DNA of 21,686 nt from assembly GCA_034430155.1 (NCBI GenBank), contig DAOUET010000007.1, forward strand, positions 1 through 21,686, in the 5' to 3' direction. Position numbers and translations under genes: made by a program. A model generated the notes under the pieces. That model was not told where the DNA came from. It saw only the letters and a program-made list of their open reading frames with translations, and did not search any database. Shown in pieces: positions 14,835 to 21,686 of the stretch. Each line of letters begins with the position of its first letter. Positions within the stretch are counted from its first letter, which is position 1. The stretch comes from DAOUET01 sp034430155 (GTDB lineage: Bacteria > Chloroflexota > Anaerolineae > Anaerolineales > UBA4823).

Positions 14835-16028
14835 TCACCAATTAGGCGCAGGCGTTGCCGTAGCCAATAAGGTTTGGACGATCCAGCCTGCAGTCCCATT
14901 AGGAGCTTTTACATGTACCCAGATTGCCCCGCCCTGGTCGACAGGTTGATCGGTTAGCACTTGAACCAAGGTACCATTTGCCAGGAGAGCAACACTGGCC
15001 GCTTGAAAGCCGGGATTATCCCGCAAGTGAGCGCCACCGGCCTCACCGGCATCTACCAAAGCCAATATCGGCGTAGCCGTTAGAGTGGGGGTCAGGGTCA
15101 AGGTAACGGTGGAAGTAGGAGTGAGTGTTTGTGTCGGAGTTGCAGTGGGTGGCACCGGCGTGTTTGTAGGGGGGGCCGGGGTGAGCGTGGGCGTTGTGGT
15201 AGCTGTTGGAGTAGGCACTAAAGTTGGTAACGCAAAATGGCCTCCGAAAGCCGCTCCTGCTCCCGTAATACCGATCAATATTATTACACCCAACAATGCA
15301 ACCACCCCTCCCAAGGTATAACCAAAGATCGTCAAAGGACGTAACCCCAGGATCGCCAGGGTGAGCGCGCCTAACAACACACCCCAGGCAAGGTGCATGG
15401 CGAAGACCACCAACCCATCTGGAAACAGGTGAGGGATTCCACTGGTCAATCCGATTCCAGCAGCCACCAGGGGAAGATACAGTTCATAAGCAAGCGCTAC
15501 GCTCGGTAAGACTGCACTACGTTGAGAGCGAACCATAGAAGCCGCAGTCAATATCGCCCCAAGCGCCAAAACCAGAAAGTTTGTCCAGGAAATTTGTGCA
15601 GCTATATGTGCCTGTTTTAAATCAAGTGGCGACCACAGGCGAGCTGCATAACCAGCCAACAAGCCAACTGCAAAAACGAGCAGGCTTCCGATAGCCATGC
15701 CTATCAGGCTTCTTACAAAATGAGATACCGATCCAATCACAGTTCCTAAGGAGATACCCACCACAGGTGCCATTAGCGGAGCCAGCAAGGTTCCCAAAAT
15801 CAACAATGGCGGAGCATCTAGAAGCATGCCCACACTGATGACAGAACCTGCCAACAATGAAAACAGGAAAAAATCGAAGGATGGTGAAGCACGGTGTGCA
15901 ATAACATCCAAAAACGCGGCGCGTTCATCGGCCTCGAGCGGTGCCAACAAGCGGCGCGCTCGACGGCGTCTGGCGGGTGGAAGACGGTCAGGATCGTCGG
16001 GGTATTGTTCAGAGTTAAATTGGTTCAT
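14835..16028 (-). CDS. DUF389-family membrane protein fused to a C-terminal SH3b domain
   Basis: A 397-aa protein in three parts. Residues 1-50 are cytoplasmic and Arg-rich (ARRRRARRLLAP). Residues ~51-262 form a six- to seven-helix DUF389 membrane domain, with the recognisable LGTLLAPLMAPVVGISLGTVIGS segment split over 78-100. Residues ~268-322 are a Thr/Pro repeat linker (PTPTATTTPTLTPAPPTNT and variants). Residues ~325-388 look like a bacterial SH3 domain (HLRDNPGFQAASVALLANGT, VHVKAPNGTAGWIV), which usually binds cell-wall peptides outside the membrane. DUF389 function is unknown. The start ATG overlaps the stop of the upstream HAD gene (ATGA), so the two are translationally coupled. Confidence 0.85.
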   Translation of the reverse strand: MNQFNSEQYPDDPDRLPPARRRRARRLLAPLEADERAAFLDVIAHRASPSFDFFLFSLLAGSVISVGMLLDAPPLLILGTLLAPLMAPVVGISLGTVIGSVSHFVRSLIGMAIGSLLVFAVGLLAGYAARLWSPLDLKQAHIAAQISWTNFLVLALGAILTAASMVRSQRSAVLPSVALAYELYLPLVAAGIGLTSGIPHLFPDGLVVFAMHLAWGVLLGALTLAILGLRPLTIFGYTLGGVVALLGVIILIGITGAGAAFGGHFALPTLVPTPTATTTPTLTPAPPTNTPVPPTATPTQTLTPTSTVTLTLTPTLTATPILALVDAGEAGGAHLRDNPGFQAASVALLANGTLVQVLTDQPVDQGGAIWVHVKAPNGTAGWIVQTLLATATPAPNW

Positions 16029-16495
16029 TTCCGTAAACTGGCCACAATCCGTAGAGGCTTTTCTAATAATTCCAGAGCAGCAAATACGTCTGGCACCACC
16101 AGATCAGCGGCGAGCAGTGTTTCCATGGCCACTCCCTCTCGTGATAAGACACAAATTCCCAGGGCCGCGGTCGCGAGCATCCTGGCATCGTTGGCTCCCT
16201 GACCGATAGCCACAACATGATCTGCCCCCAAATTGCCCACATACTGGGCTTTTTGTTCGGCCTCATCTCCGGGGTGGAGCCGGATAGCCTGCAGGTTTAG
16301 CTGGTTATCAATTATTCCCTGGCGCCCATGTGTATCAGCAGTTATGAGATGCACCTTGAGACGGTCTCGCAAGGCGCTCAGATGGCGTACTAAACCGTCC
16401 AACAAGTGACCATCCAAAGCCAGGGTGCCGTTCACATCAGAAACCAAATGCTCTAATTGGTATGTGCCTCGGCCGGGAATGTTCAGCTCAATCAT
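16025..16495 (-). CDS. HAD-superfamily protein, soluble P-type-ATPase-like
   Basis: A 156-aa HAD fold with the four motifs: motif I SDVNGTLALDG (~19-29), motif II ITAD (51-54), the motif III Lys in EQKAQYV, and motif IV GQGANDARML. Motif I has Asn where typical HAD phosphatases carry the second Asp (DxDGT). DxNGT together with an N-terminal IPGR resembles, from memory, the small 'soluble P-type ATPase' group of COG4087, whose biological role is unclear. It is the first gene of a two-gene minus-strand unit with the DUF389 protein. No ribosome-binding site is seen, but a -10 element sits where a leaderless transcript would begin. Confidence 0.8.
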   Translation of the reverse strand: MIELNIPGRGTYQLEHLVSDVNGTLALDGHLLDGLVRHLSALRDRLKVHLITADTHGRQGIIDNQLNLQAIRLHPGDEAEQKAQYVGNLGADHVVAIGQGANDARMLATAALGICVLSREGVAMETLLAADLVVPDVFAALELLEKPLRIVASLRK

Positions 16496-16501
16496 GAAGG
16501 T

Positions 16502-16532
16502 ATTATACAGGAATTTAGGTAGTGCAATTCAA
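16502..16532 (-). promoter_or_regulatory. Promoter of the HAD-DUF389 unit, probably giving a leaderless mRNA
   Basis: On the minus strand a perfect -10 TATAAT (16507-16502) ends 6 nt before the ATG at 16495, so transcription would begin at or next to the start codon. The best -35 is TTGAAT (16532-16527) with a 19-bp spacer. Lack of any ribosome-binding site fits a leaderless message. Confidence 0.5.
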
Positions 16533-16661
16533 GGGTTTGCCAAGGTGTCAAATATAGTAAAATACCCGCCAACACCTTCTTTCCTATCTTTAATGATGTT
16601 ATGAGAGCGCACTAAGATAGGTTAAATCGCTAACACACATATATAGAATGAAACCAATCTT

Positions 16662-17753
16662 ATGAGCATTCATCTTTACCAGCGCATCTATATCAGCCTG
16701 CTGCTCTGCCTGGTCCTAGTCTCTTGTATTGGCAGCAAAGATGGCTTACTCCCCACTGGCACACCCACACAGATTGATGAAATTCCTACCGTCACCCTGG
16801 CAGCAACAGAAACCAGCCCGCCGGAAGCCACCTCCACTTCTTCTCAGCCCGCTATGGTCGTGTTACTGGCTCCCTCAGAGGCACAATCAAACCAAATTGA
16901 AGACTTGGTTGCCACGTTAACCGATCTAGCTAGGGCGGATGGACTGCAATTCAATATTCAGCAATCATTCTCCTCAGAAGATTTTTCCCCCAAGATACGC
17001 CTGGTAGTGGCAATGGCGCCTGACCCTGGCATTTCAAAGCTGGCGGAGGCTGCACCAAACACTCAGTTCTTAGGGATCGGCATTCCGGGATTAAAACCGA
17101 GCGACAATATCAGCCTGATCGGACCCGATGGAGCTCGTCCAGATGAACGCGGCTTTTTGGCAGGATATCTAGCAGCTGCCATTACACCCGAGTGGCGCGT
17201 AGGCGTGATTAGCGTCAGTGATACAGTCGAGGGCGTGACCACCAGAGACGGCTTTCTTAACGGTGTGGTTTATTTTTGTGGGTTGTGCCGTCAAACCCAT
17301 CCACCTTATTACAATTATCCCTTGTTTGTGGAATTACCCTCCGGAGCTAGCCAGGCTGAGTGGCTGGCTTTGACAGACGTGCTCCGGGATAAATTTGTCA
17401 AAACAGTATACATTCCACCTGGAGCTGGCGACCAGGCCCTGCTCAATTCTCTGGCTCAAGCAGAGATAAACATCATTGGAGGCAGCGCCCCTCCCCAGGC
17501 AATTCGCCAGCATTGGGTGGCTTCTATCTATTCTGATTACATTCCAACCTTGAAAGAGATATGGCCGCTGCTCTTAGCTGGAAACGGCAATATGACACGA
17601 CCAATGTCACTATTCATCAGGGATATCAACCCAGAGCTGGTCAGCCCAGGACGCCTACACCTGGTTGAGGGTATGTTGAAAGACCTGCAATCCGGCTACA
17701 TCGACACAGGCGCCCAGCAATCGCCGATCGAGGGCGGCGAATCCTCACCATAG
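16662..17753 (+). CDS. Divergent BMP-like substrate-binding lipoprotein
   Basis: A 363-aa exported lipoprotein with a signal peptide ending LVSC (Cys22), then a Thr/Pro/Ser-rich linker to ~64. The body resembles the BMP (PnrA/Med-type) periplasmic-binding fold. The best segment is DERGFLAGYLAAAITPEWRVGVIS near 166-189, matching AAFLAGYLAAGMTKTGKLGYFG in the neighbour at 18064. The usual N-terminal BMP motif (GGIDDQSFN in the neighbour) is missing, so the ligand pocket is probably different. The start has no ribosome-binding site, and upstream promoter elements are weak (TTGCCA 16537-16542, TAAAAT 16558-16563, 15-bp spacer). It could be a second receptor for the same importer or a free-standing sensor. 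Confidence 0.7.
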   Translation: MSIHLYQRIYISLLLCLVLVSCIGSKDGLLPTGTPTQIDEIPTVTLAATETSPPEATSTSSQPAMVVLLAPSEAQSNQIEDLVATLTDLARADGLQFNIQQSFSSEDFSPKIRLVVAMAPDPGISKLAEAAPNTQFLGIGIPGLKPSDNISLIGPDGARPDERGFLAGYLAAAITPEWRVGVISVSDTVEGVTTRDGFLNGVVYFCGLCRQTHPPYYNYPLFVELPSGASQAEWLALTDVLRDKFVKTVYIPPGAGDQALLNSLAQAEINIIGGSAPPQAIRQHWVASIYSDYIPTLKEIWPLLLAGNGNMTRPMSLFIRDINPELVSPGRLHLVEGMLKDLQSGYIDTGAQQSPIEGGESSP

Positions 17754-18063
17754 GGTCTTCATTTCACTATCGTCAAAGAGATAATGGGGTATTAATGATC
17801 CAAGAAAAGTGTCAATCCACACATTGTTAACCTCTTTATTGGTTGACAACCTTGCAAAGAATGATAATAAACGCTATACTGTAATAAGAAAATCGGCGCA
17901 CAGAGACTTTTTTTTTGGGGTAATCCAATCAAGCACTAAATAAATATTAAGTCTTTTATAAAGGAGGTATGCTTATCCGCCAGGTTCTGATCTCCTAAAT
18001 TTCCCCCACATAAGAAAACCAAGACAACCTATAACTCGAATTACTTTTCAGGAGGAGAATACC
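17754..18063 (+). promoter_or_regulatory. Promoter and long leader of the BMP receptor gene
   Basis: The promoter is TTGCAA (17852-17857) and TATACT (17875-17880) with 17-bp spacing; TTGACA (17843-17848) is also present but too far from this -10. The start near 17887 gives a ~177-nt leader. It holds a T9 run (17908-17916) and AAAGGAGGT (17960-17968), 95 nt before the start codon. Within the latter, AGGAGGT (17962-17968) pairs with ATCTCCT (17990-17996) in a 7-bp stem with one G:U pair. A C5 run (18003-18007) and the real ribosome-binding site AGGAGGAGAAT (18052-18062 approx.) follow. A 9-codon ORF (17969-17998) begins 1 nt after the upstream GGAGGT, too close for normal initiation. No terminator for the preceding gene is seen. 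Confidence 0.55.
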
Positions 18064-19191
18064 ATGACCAAGAAAGTCTATACGTTGTTAGCGCTGATTA
18101 TCCTCGCCGCCATGGTTCTAGCAGCTTGCCAGCCGGCTGCTACCCCTACGACGGCACCCACTGCTTTCCGGGTTGGTTTTGTCACTGACACGGGCGGCAT
18201 CGACGACCAGAGCTTCAACACGACCCAATGGAACGGCGTCTTACGCGCAGAACAAGAACTAGGCGTCGAGGCAAAATTTATCCAGTCCGATGAAGCCACA
18301 CAATACGAGCCAAACCTGACGGAATTTGCCAGCCAGGGCTATGACCTGGTCATTGCCGCCGGTTTCTTCCTGGGCGGCGACCTGGCCAAAGTAGCGGCTC
18401 AGTACCCAGACGTAAAATTCAGCATCGTGGATTATGCCTACCCAGACCCATTCGGCGTCCCCGAAGGTGTGGTCGGTAATAGTGAATGCATCCCCAACGT
18501 AGAGGGTCAGGTTTTTAAGACGGACCAGGCTGCTTTCCTGGCGGGCTACCTTGCCGCAGGTATGACCAAAACTGGCAAATTGGGCTACTTCGGGGGATCC
18601 AAGATCCCAACAGTCACCATATTCGGCGTCGGTTTCCAGATGGGTATGGATGCTTACAACCAAGCCCATGGCACCAATGTAGAACTGATCGGCTGGGACA
18701 ATGCCACCGGCGAAGGGCTATTCACCGGCGACTTCACCGACCTAACCAAAGGAAAGGAAGCCACCGAATCCCTGTTTGATGAGGGCGCAGATATTTTCAT
18801 CCCGGTCGGTGGTTTGATCGGATCGCCAGGCTTTGATGTGGCCCGCGAGCGGGGCGGGTATGGTATCTGGGTGGATACCGATGGATATAACCTGCTGACC
18901 GAGGCTCAGGACGTGATACTGACCAGCGTCATGAAAAAGATGGACAACTCGGTGTTCGGTGTAATCAAGGCTAGCATGGAAGGCACCTTCAACGGCTGTG
19001 GCGTATACACCGGCGACCTGAAGAACGATGGCGTCGGCCTAGCCCCTTACCACGATCTTGACAGCGCTGTTCCTGCGGATTTGAAGGCAGAGGTACAGGA
19101 TCTCCAGCAGAAAATCATCTCTGGTGAGATCACGGATACGGGCTGCATCTCGTACCCCCAATACTGCCCACCCGGTCTTTACGGAGAATAA
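18064..19191 (+). CDS. BMP-family ABC transporter substrate-binding lipoprotein (nucleoside type)
   Basis: A 375-aa receptor of the BMP/PnrA family, whose characterised members bind purine or other nucleosides at the cell surface. A lipobox VLAAC (Cys22) and short Thr/Pro linker precede the domain. Family motifs are VGFVTDTGGIDDQSFNTTQW (~37-56), the FASQGYDLVIAAGF strand, AAFLAGYLAAGMTKTGKLGYFG and ADIFIPVGGLIGSPGFDVA. Codon choice is C-rich as in the peptide-binding lipoprotein, fitting high expression. It is followed by the matching ATPase and permease genes, so it is the receptor of that importer. Vitamins or other ligands are possible, since no ligand residue assignment can be made safely here. 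Confidence 0.92.
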   Translation: MTKKVYTLLALIILAAMVLAACQPAATPTTAPTAFRVGFVTDTGGIDDQSFNTTQWNGVLRAEQELGVEAKFIQSDEATQYEPNLTEFASQGYDLVIAAGFFLGGDLAKVAAQYPDVKFSIVDYAYPDPFGVPEGVVGNSECIPNVEGQVFKTDQAAFLAGYLAAGMTKTGKLGYFGGSKIPTVTIFGVGFQMGMDAYNQAHGTNVELIGWDNATGEGLFTGDFTDLTKGKEATESLFDEGADIFIPVGGLIGSPGFDVARERGGYGIWVDTDGYNLLTEAQDVILTSVMKKMDNSVFGVIKASMEGTFNGCGVYTGDLKNDGVGLAPYHDLDSAVPADLKAEVQDLQQKIISGEITDTGCISYPQYCPPGLYGE

Positions 19192-19220
19192 CCCCTATCT
19201 AGCTTAGAAAGTATGAGATC

Positions 19221-19252
19221 AGGCGGTGTCAGGTCTAAACCTGGCACCGCCT
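19221..19252 (+). other. Strong intercistronic hairpin between receptor and ATPase genes
   Basis: A 14-bp stem with one T:G wobble (19221-19234 with 19239-19252) and tetraloop CTAA lies 30 nt after the receptor stop. The tail TTGCATAAG has no real U-tract. It probably protects the receptor mRNA 3' end, or terminates partially, so the receptor is made in excess over ATPase and permease. Confidence 0.6.
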
Positions 19253-19321
19253 TGCATAAGACCCAGAAACCGCTTGATGCACATAGAGGCTGTCTCAAGG
19301 CAGCGACTCAAGGAGAAAAAT

Positions 19322-20845
19322 ATGCCTCCACTGCTGGAGCTGCGAGGTATCACCAAAAGGTTCCCGGGTGTATTGGCTAACGACCGCATCGATCTGACGC
19401 TCAACCAAGGCGAGATCCTGGCACTGCTGGGGGAAAATGGAGCGGGTAAGACCACTTTGATGAATGTGCTCTACGGACTATATGCCCCAGACGAAGGTGA
19501 GATCCTTATCCGGGGGTCCAAGGTGGAAATCACAAATCCCCGCGATGCTATCGACTTAGGTATCGGCATGGTACACCAACACTTTATGTTGGTGCCGGTC
19601 TTCACCGTGACAGAGAACGTGATGTTGGGAGTCGAATCGGTAAAGTTTGGTGGATACCTGGACAGAGAGGCGGCTGCGGGGCGCATACGTGATATATCCT
19701 CCCAGTTTGGATTGAGAGTCGAGCCTGAGGTGCTCGTCGAGGATCTCCCGGTGGGTGTTCAACAACGCGTGGAAATTATCAAAGTCCTCTACCGCCAGGC
19801 AGATATCCTGATCTTTGATGAGCCAACCGCGGTGTTGACTCCTCAAGAAGTAGACGAATTGTTTAAGATTATTCGCTCCCTGGTAGAAAAAGGGAAATCC
19901 TTGATCTTCATTTCCCACAAGCTGCACGAAGTTCTGACTATTGCTGACCGGATTACCGTACTACGCAACGGACGCGTGGTGGGGACTACAACACCTGACC
20001 AAGCAACCGAAGGAGCGCTGGCCAGCATGATGGTGGGTCGTGAGGTGATCCTGACCGTTGAAAAAGAACCAGCAGAACCGAATGGAGTCGTCCTGGAGGT
20101 AGAGGGTCTAAATGTGCGGGATGATCGCCACCTGATTGCAGTTAATGATGTCAGTTTTCAACTGAAAGCTGGCGAAGTCTTGGGCATCGCGGGTGTGCAG
20201 GGCAACGGGCAAACAGAGCTGGTGGAAGCGCTCACCGGGCTGCGGGAGGCTGAAAGCGGCCAGATAACCATTCTGGGGCAGGATACGACAAATTTATCAC
20301 CGCGCCAGATATGCAGGATCGGCTCTGCACATGTCCCTGAAGATCGCCAGCGCGATGGATTGGTGCTTGCATTTTCTGTAGCGGACAATCTGGTTTTAAA
20401 CACCTATAATGAACCCCCCTTTGCCAAAGGTCTTTCCTTGCAGCACAAGATCATCGAAAAAACCGCCCAAGAACGTGTAGATCAATTCGATATAAGGACA
20501 CCCAACATCTTTGTGCCGGTTTCCAACCTTTCCGGCGGGAACCAGCAAAAGGTCATTGTTGCCCGCGAATTTTCAAGACCTATCAAATTACTGATCGCCT
20601 CCCAACCAACCCGCGGCCTTGATGTTGGCTCTGTCGAGTACATCCATGGTCGCATCATCCAGAAACGCGATGAAGGTTGTGCCGTGCTCTTGGTTTCGCC
20701 CGAACTGGACGAGATCATGAGCCTATCCGATCGTATAGCCGTCATGTTTGAGGGGAAAATCCTGGCTATTTTACCGGTTGAAGAAGCCACCCGGGAAAGG
20801 TTGGGGTTGCTGATGGCAGGCATCCTGGAGGCAGCACCGGCATAA
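19322..20845 (+). CDS. BMP-type ABC transporter ATP-binding protein (double NBD)
   Basis: A 507-aa fused pair of ATPase domains, as in nucleoside and ribose importers. The first domain has Walker A GENGAGKT (37-44), signature-like LPVGVQQRVEI (142-152), Walker B ILIFDEP (162-168) and His199. The second is degenerate at Walker A (GVQGNGQT, 291-298, no Lys) and has Gln428 instead of the catalytic Glu (LLIASQPTRGLDV, 423-435), but keeps LSGGNQQKV (403-411). That pattern is normal for this family. I chose ATG 19322, with AGGAG 6 nt upstream; a longer in-frame GTG start at 19226 would lie inside the intercistronic hairpin. Confidence 0.94.
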   Translation: MPPLLELRGITKRFPGVLANDRIDLTLNQGEILALLGENGAGKTTLMNVLYGLYAPDEGEILIRGSKVEITNPRDAIDLGIGMVHQHFMLVPVFTVTENVMLGVESVKFGGYLDREAAAGRIRDISSQFGLRVEPEVLVEDLPVGVQQRVEIIKVLYRQADILIFDEPTAVLTPQEVDELFKIIRSLVEKGKSLIFISHKLHEVLTIADRITVLRNGRVVGTTTPDQATEGALASMMVGREVILTVEKEPAEPNGVVLEVEGLNVRDDRHLIAVNDVSFQLKAGEVLGIAGVQGNGQTELVEALTGLREAESGQITILGQDTTNLSPRQICRIGSAHVPEDRQRDGLVLAFSVADNLVLNTYNEPPFAKGLSLQHKIIEKTAQERVDQFDIRTPNIFVPVSNLSGGNQQKVIVAREFSRPIKLLIASQPTRGLDVGSVEYIHGRIIQKRDEGCAVLLVSPELDEIMSLSDRIAVMFEGKILAILPVEEATRERLGLLMAGILEAAPA

Positions 20846-20901
20846 TCGATCCGGATGGGATGTAAAAACGATCACTCCCAGGTTTAAGATAGGAGATCAT
20901 C

Positions 20902-21686
20902 TTGAGCAAAGTACCAGAAAATTCCCAAGACGAGCAGCTCCCAGACGATAAAAAGCCAAACTTCCTTCAAAGGCTCTTTGTCAGGCAGGGTGTTCTATCA
21001 GCCTTGTGGATACCCCTACTTTCTGTGTTTACCGCATTGATAATTGGAGGCGTTATCATTGCCGCTTCATCTCCAAACGTATTGCTTGCCTGGAGAAATT
21101 TTTTCCATGCCCCCATCGAAGCGCTTTCAATAACCTTCGGATTAATATTCGACGCCTATTTAGCTTTGTTTGTGGGAGCCTTTGGAAGCCCGGCGAGTAT
21201 TGTGGATGCCTTCAGGGTGTGGAGCGCAACTGGTGAAAGCAGAGCTCTGTTAGAGGCTTTTCGACCATTTAGCGAGAGTCTGGTGATTTCTACCCCCTAT
21301 ATTTTTGCGGGGTTAGCGGTTGCGCTCGGATTTCGAGGAGGCCTGTTTAACATTGGCGCAGAGGGCCAATTGTTTGTCGGCGGCCTGGCTTCAGTTTACG
21401 TGGGTTATGCGATAAAGGGATTGCCAGCCTTAATCCACCTGCCACTGGCGATCTTGGCGGGTATATTGGCCGGAGGGATTTGGGGAGCGATCCCGGGATA
21501 TCTTAAAGCCCGCACGGGGGCACATGAAGTGATCAACACGATCATGATGAACTACATTGCTTTCCGACTTACCGATTACCTGCTGCAGGGTCCTATGGCG
21601 CGCCCAGATGGCTTACCGATCACGCCAGAAATCGCTCCATCCGCATATCTACCTGCTTTATTCCCCCGTCCCATGCGGATTCACGT
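20902..21686 (+). CDS. BMP-type ABC transporter permease, 5' part
   Basis: The frame is open from TTG 20902 to the right edge; 261 residues are visible. AGGAG (20891-20895) lies 6 nt before the TTG. A charged cytoplasmic N-terminus (~30 residues) precedes helix 1 (~35-56). The central section has the family marks PYIFAGLAVALGFRGGLFNI and GAEGQLFVGG, followed by the EAA-like GYLKARTGAHEVINTIMMNY. This is the first of the two permeases expected for NupP/NupQ-type nucleoside importers; the second should follow outside the window. Confidence 0.9.
   Translation, partial: MSKVPENSQDEQLPDDKKPNFLQRLFVRQGVLSALWIPLLSVFTALIIGGVIIAASSPNVLLAWRNFFHAPIEALSITFGLIFDAYLALFVGAFGSPASIVDAFRVWSATGESRALLEAFRPFSESLVISTPYIFAGLAVALGFRGGLFNIGAEGQLFVGGLASVYVGYAIKGLPALIHLPLAILAGILAGGIWGAIPGYLKARTGAHEVINTIMMNYIAFRLTDYLLQGPMARPDGLPITPEIAPSAYLPALFPRPMRIH

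Noticed and set aside
15085..15321. Val/Gly-repeat open frame on the plus strand
   Set aside because: It is the antisense of the Thr/Pro linker of the DUF389-SH3b protein.
19322..20845. Missing Walker A lysine and catalytic glutamate in the second ATPase domain
   Set aside because: The same degenerate second site is normal in double-ATPase nucleoside importers, so it is not a defect here.
1..21686. CRISPR array, rRNA, IS with transposase, or phage genes
   Set aside because: No direct-repeat/spacer series, rRNA-like sequence, transposase motif or phage structural gene was seen on either strand.

Overview
The window looks like chromosomal DNA of a Chloroflexota bacterium, probably Anaerolineae-like. 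This is an inference from style: lipoproteins with Thr/Pro-rich linkers behind the lipobox, a DUF389 membrane protein fused to an SH3b domain, two lipoprotein-dependent ABC importers, and moderate GC. No taxonomic marker such as rRNA is present. Nothing looks like phage, plasmid, CRISPR or an IS with a transposase. The one mobile-like element is a 128-bp palindrome.

Layout. 1-767: 3' end of a class B penicillin-binding protein (PBP2), then rsgA, the ribosome-maturation GTPase. 1849-2786: a sigma70-type promoter, an ECF sigma factor, a small unrecognised gene and a strong intrinsic terminator. 2837-11069: a peptide-type (Opp/Dpp) ABC importer. Its lipoprotein gene has its own promoter, a structured ~200-nt leader and a terminator. 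A 635-bp gap with the palindrome follows, then a permease with an unusual ~170-residue extracytoplasmic insertion, a second permease, an orphan membrane-anchored protein and two ATPases. 11194-14788: a hairpin terminator, tRNA-Gln(UUG), then glmU (preceded by a candidate 18-codon coupled leader peptide), a CNNM/CBS/CorC-type membrane protein and cdd, with the three genes overlapping or nearly so. 14835-16495 on the minus strand: a HAD-type protein coupled by an ATGA overlap to the DUF389-SH3b protein, with an apparently leaderless promoter. 16662-21686: a divergent BMP-like lipoprotein, then a BMP-family (nucleoside-type) importer of lipoprotein, double ATPase and permease, cut off by the window edge.

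How the genes fit together: two lipoprotein-dependent ABC importers, probably for peptides and nucleosides, surround cell-wall genes (PBP2, glmU) and a pyrimidine-salvage enzyme (cdd). Imported nucleosides could feed cdd; this rests on context only.

Most notable observations: (i) both main substrate-binding-protein genes have similar long leaders. Each carries a near-perfect anti-Shine-Dalgarno complement about 100 nt upstream of the start, paired into a hairpin, then a C5 run and an identical proximal ribosome-binding site. This resembles the STAB-SD mRNA stabilisers of Bacillus. (ii) A short ORF with a strong ribosome-binding site runs into glmU through TAATG, and its start lies in two competing RNA stems. 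(iii) The first permease has a large extra domain. I found no clear evidence of a wholly new defence or mobile system.
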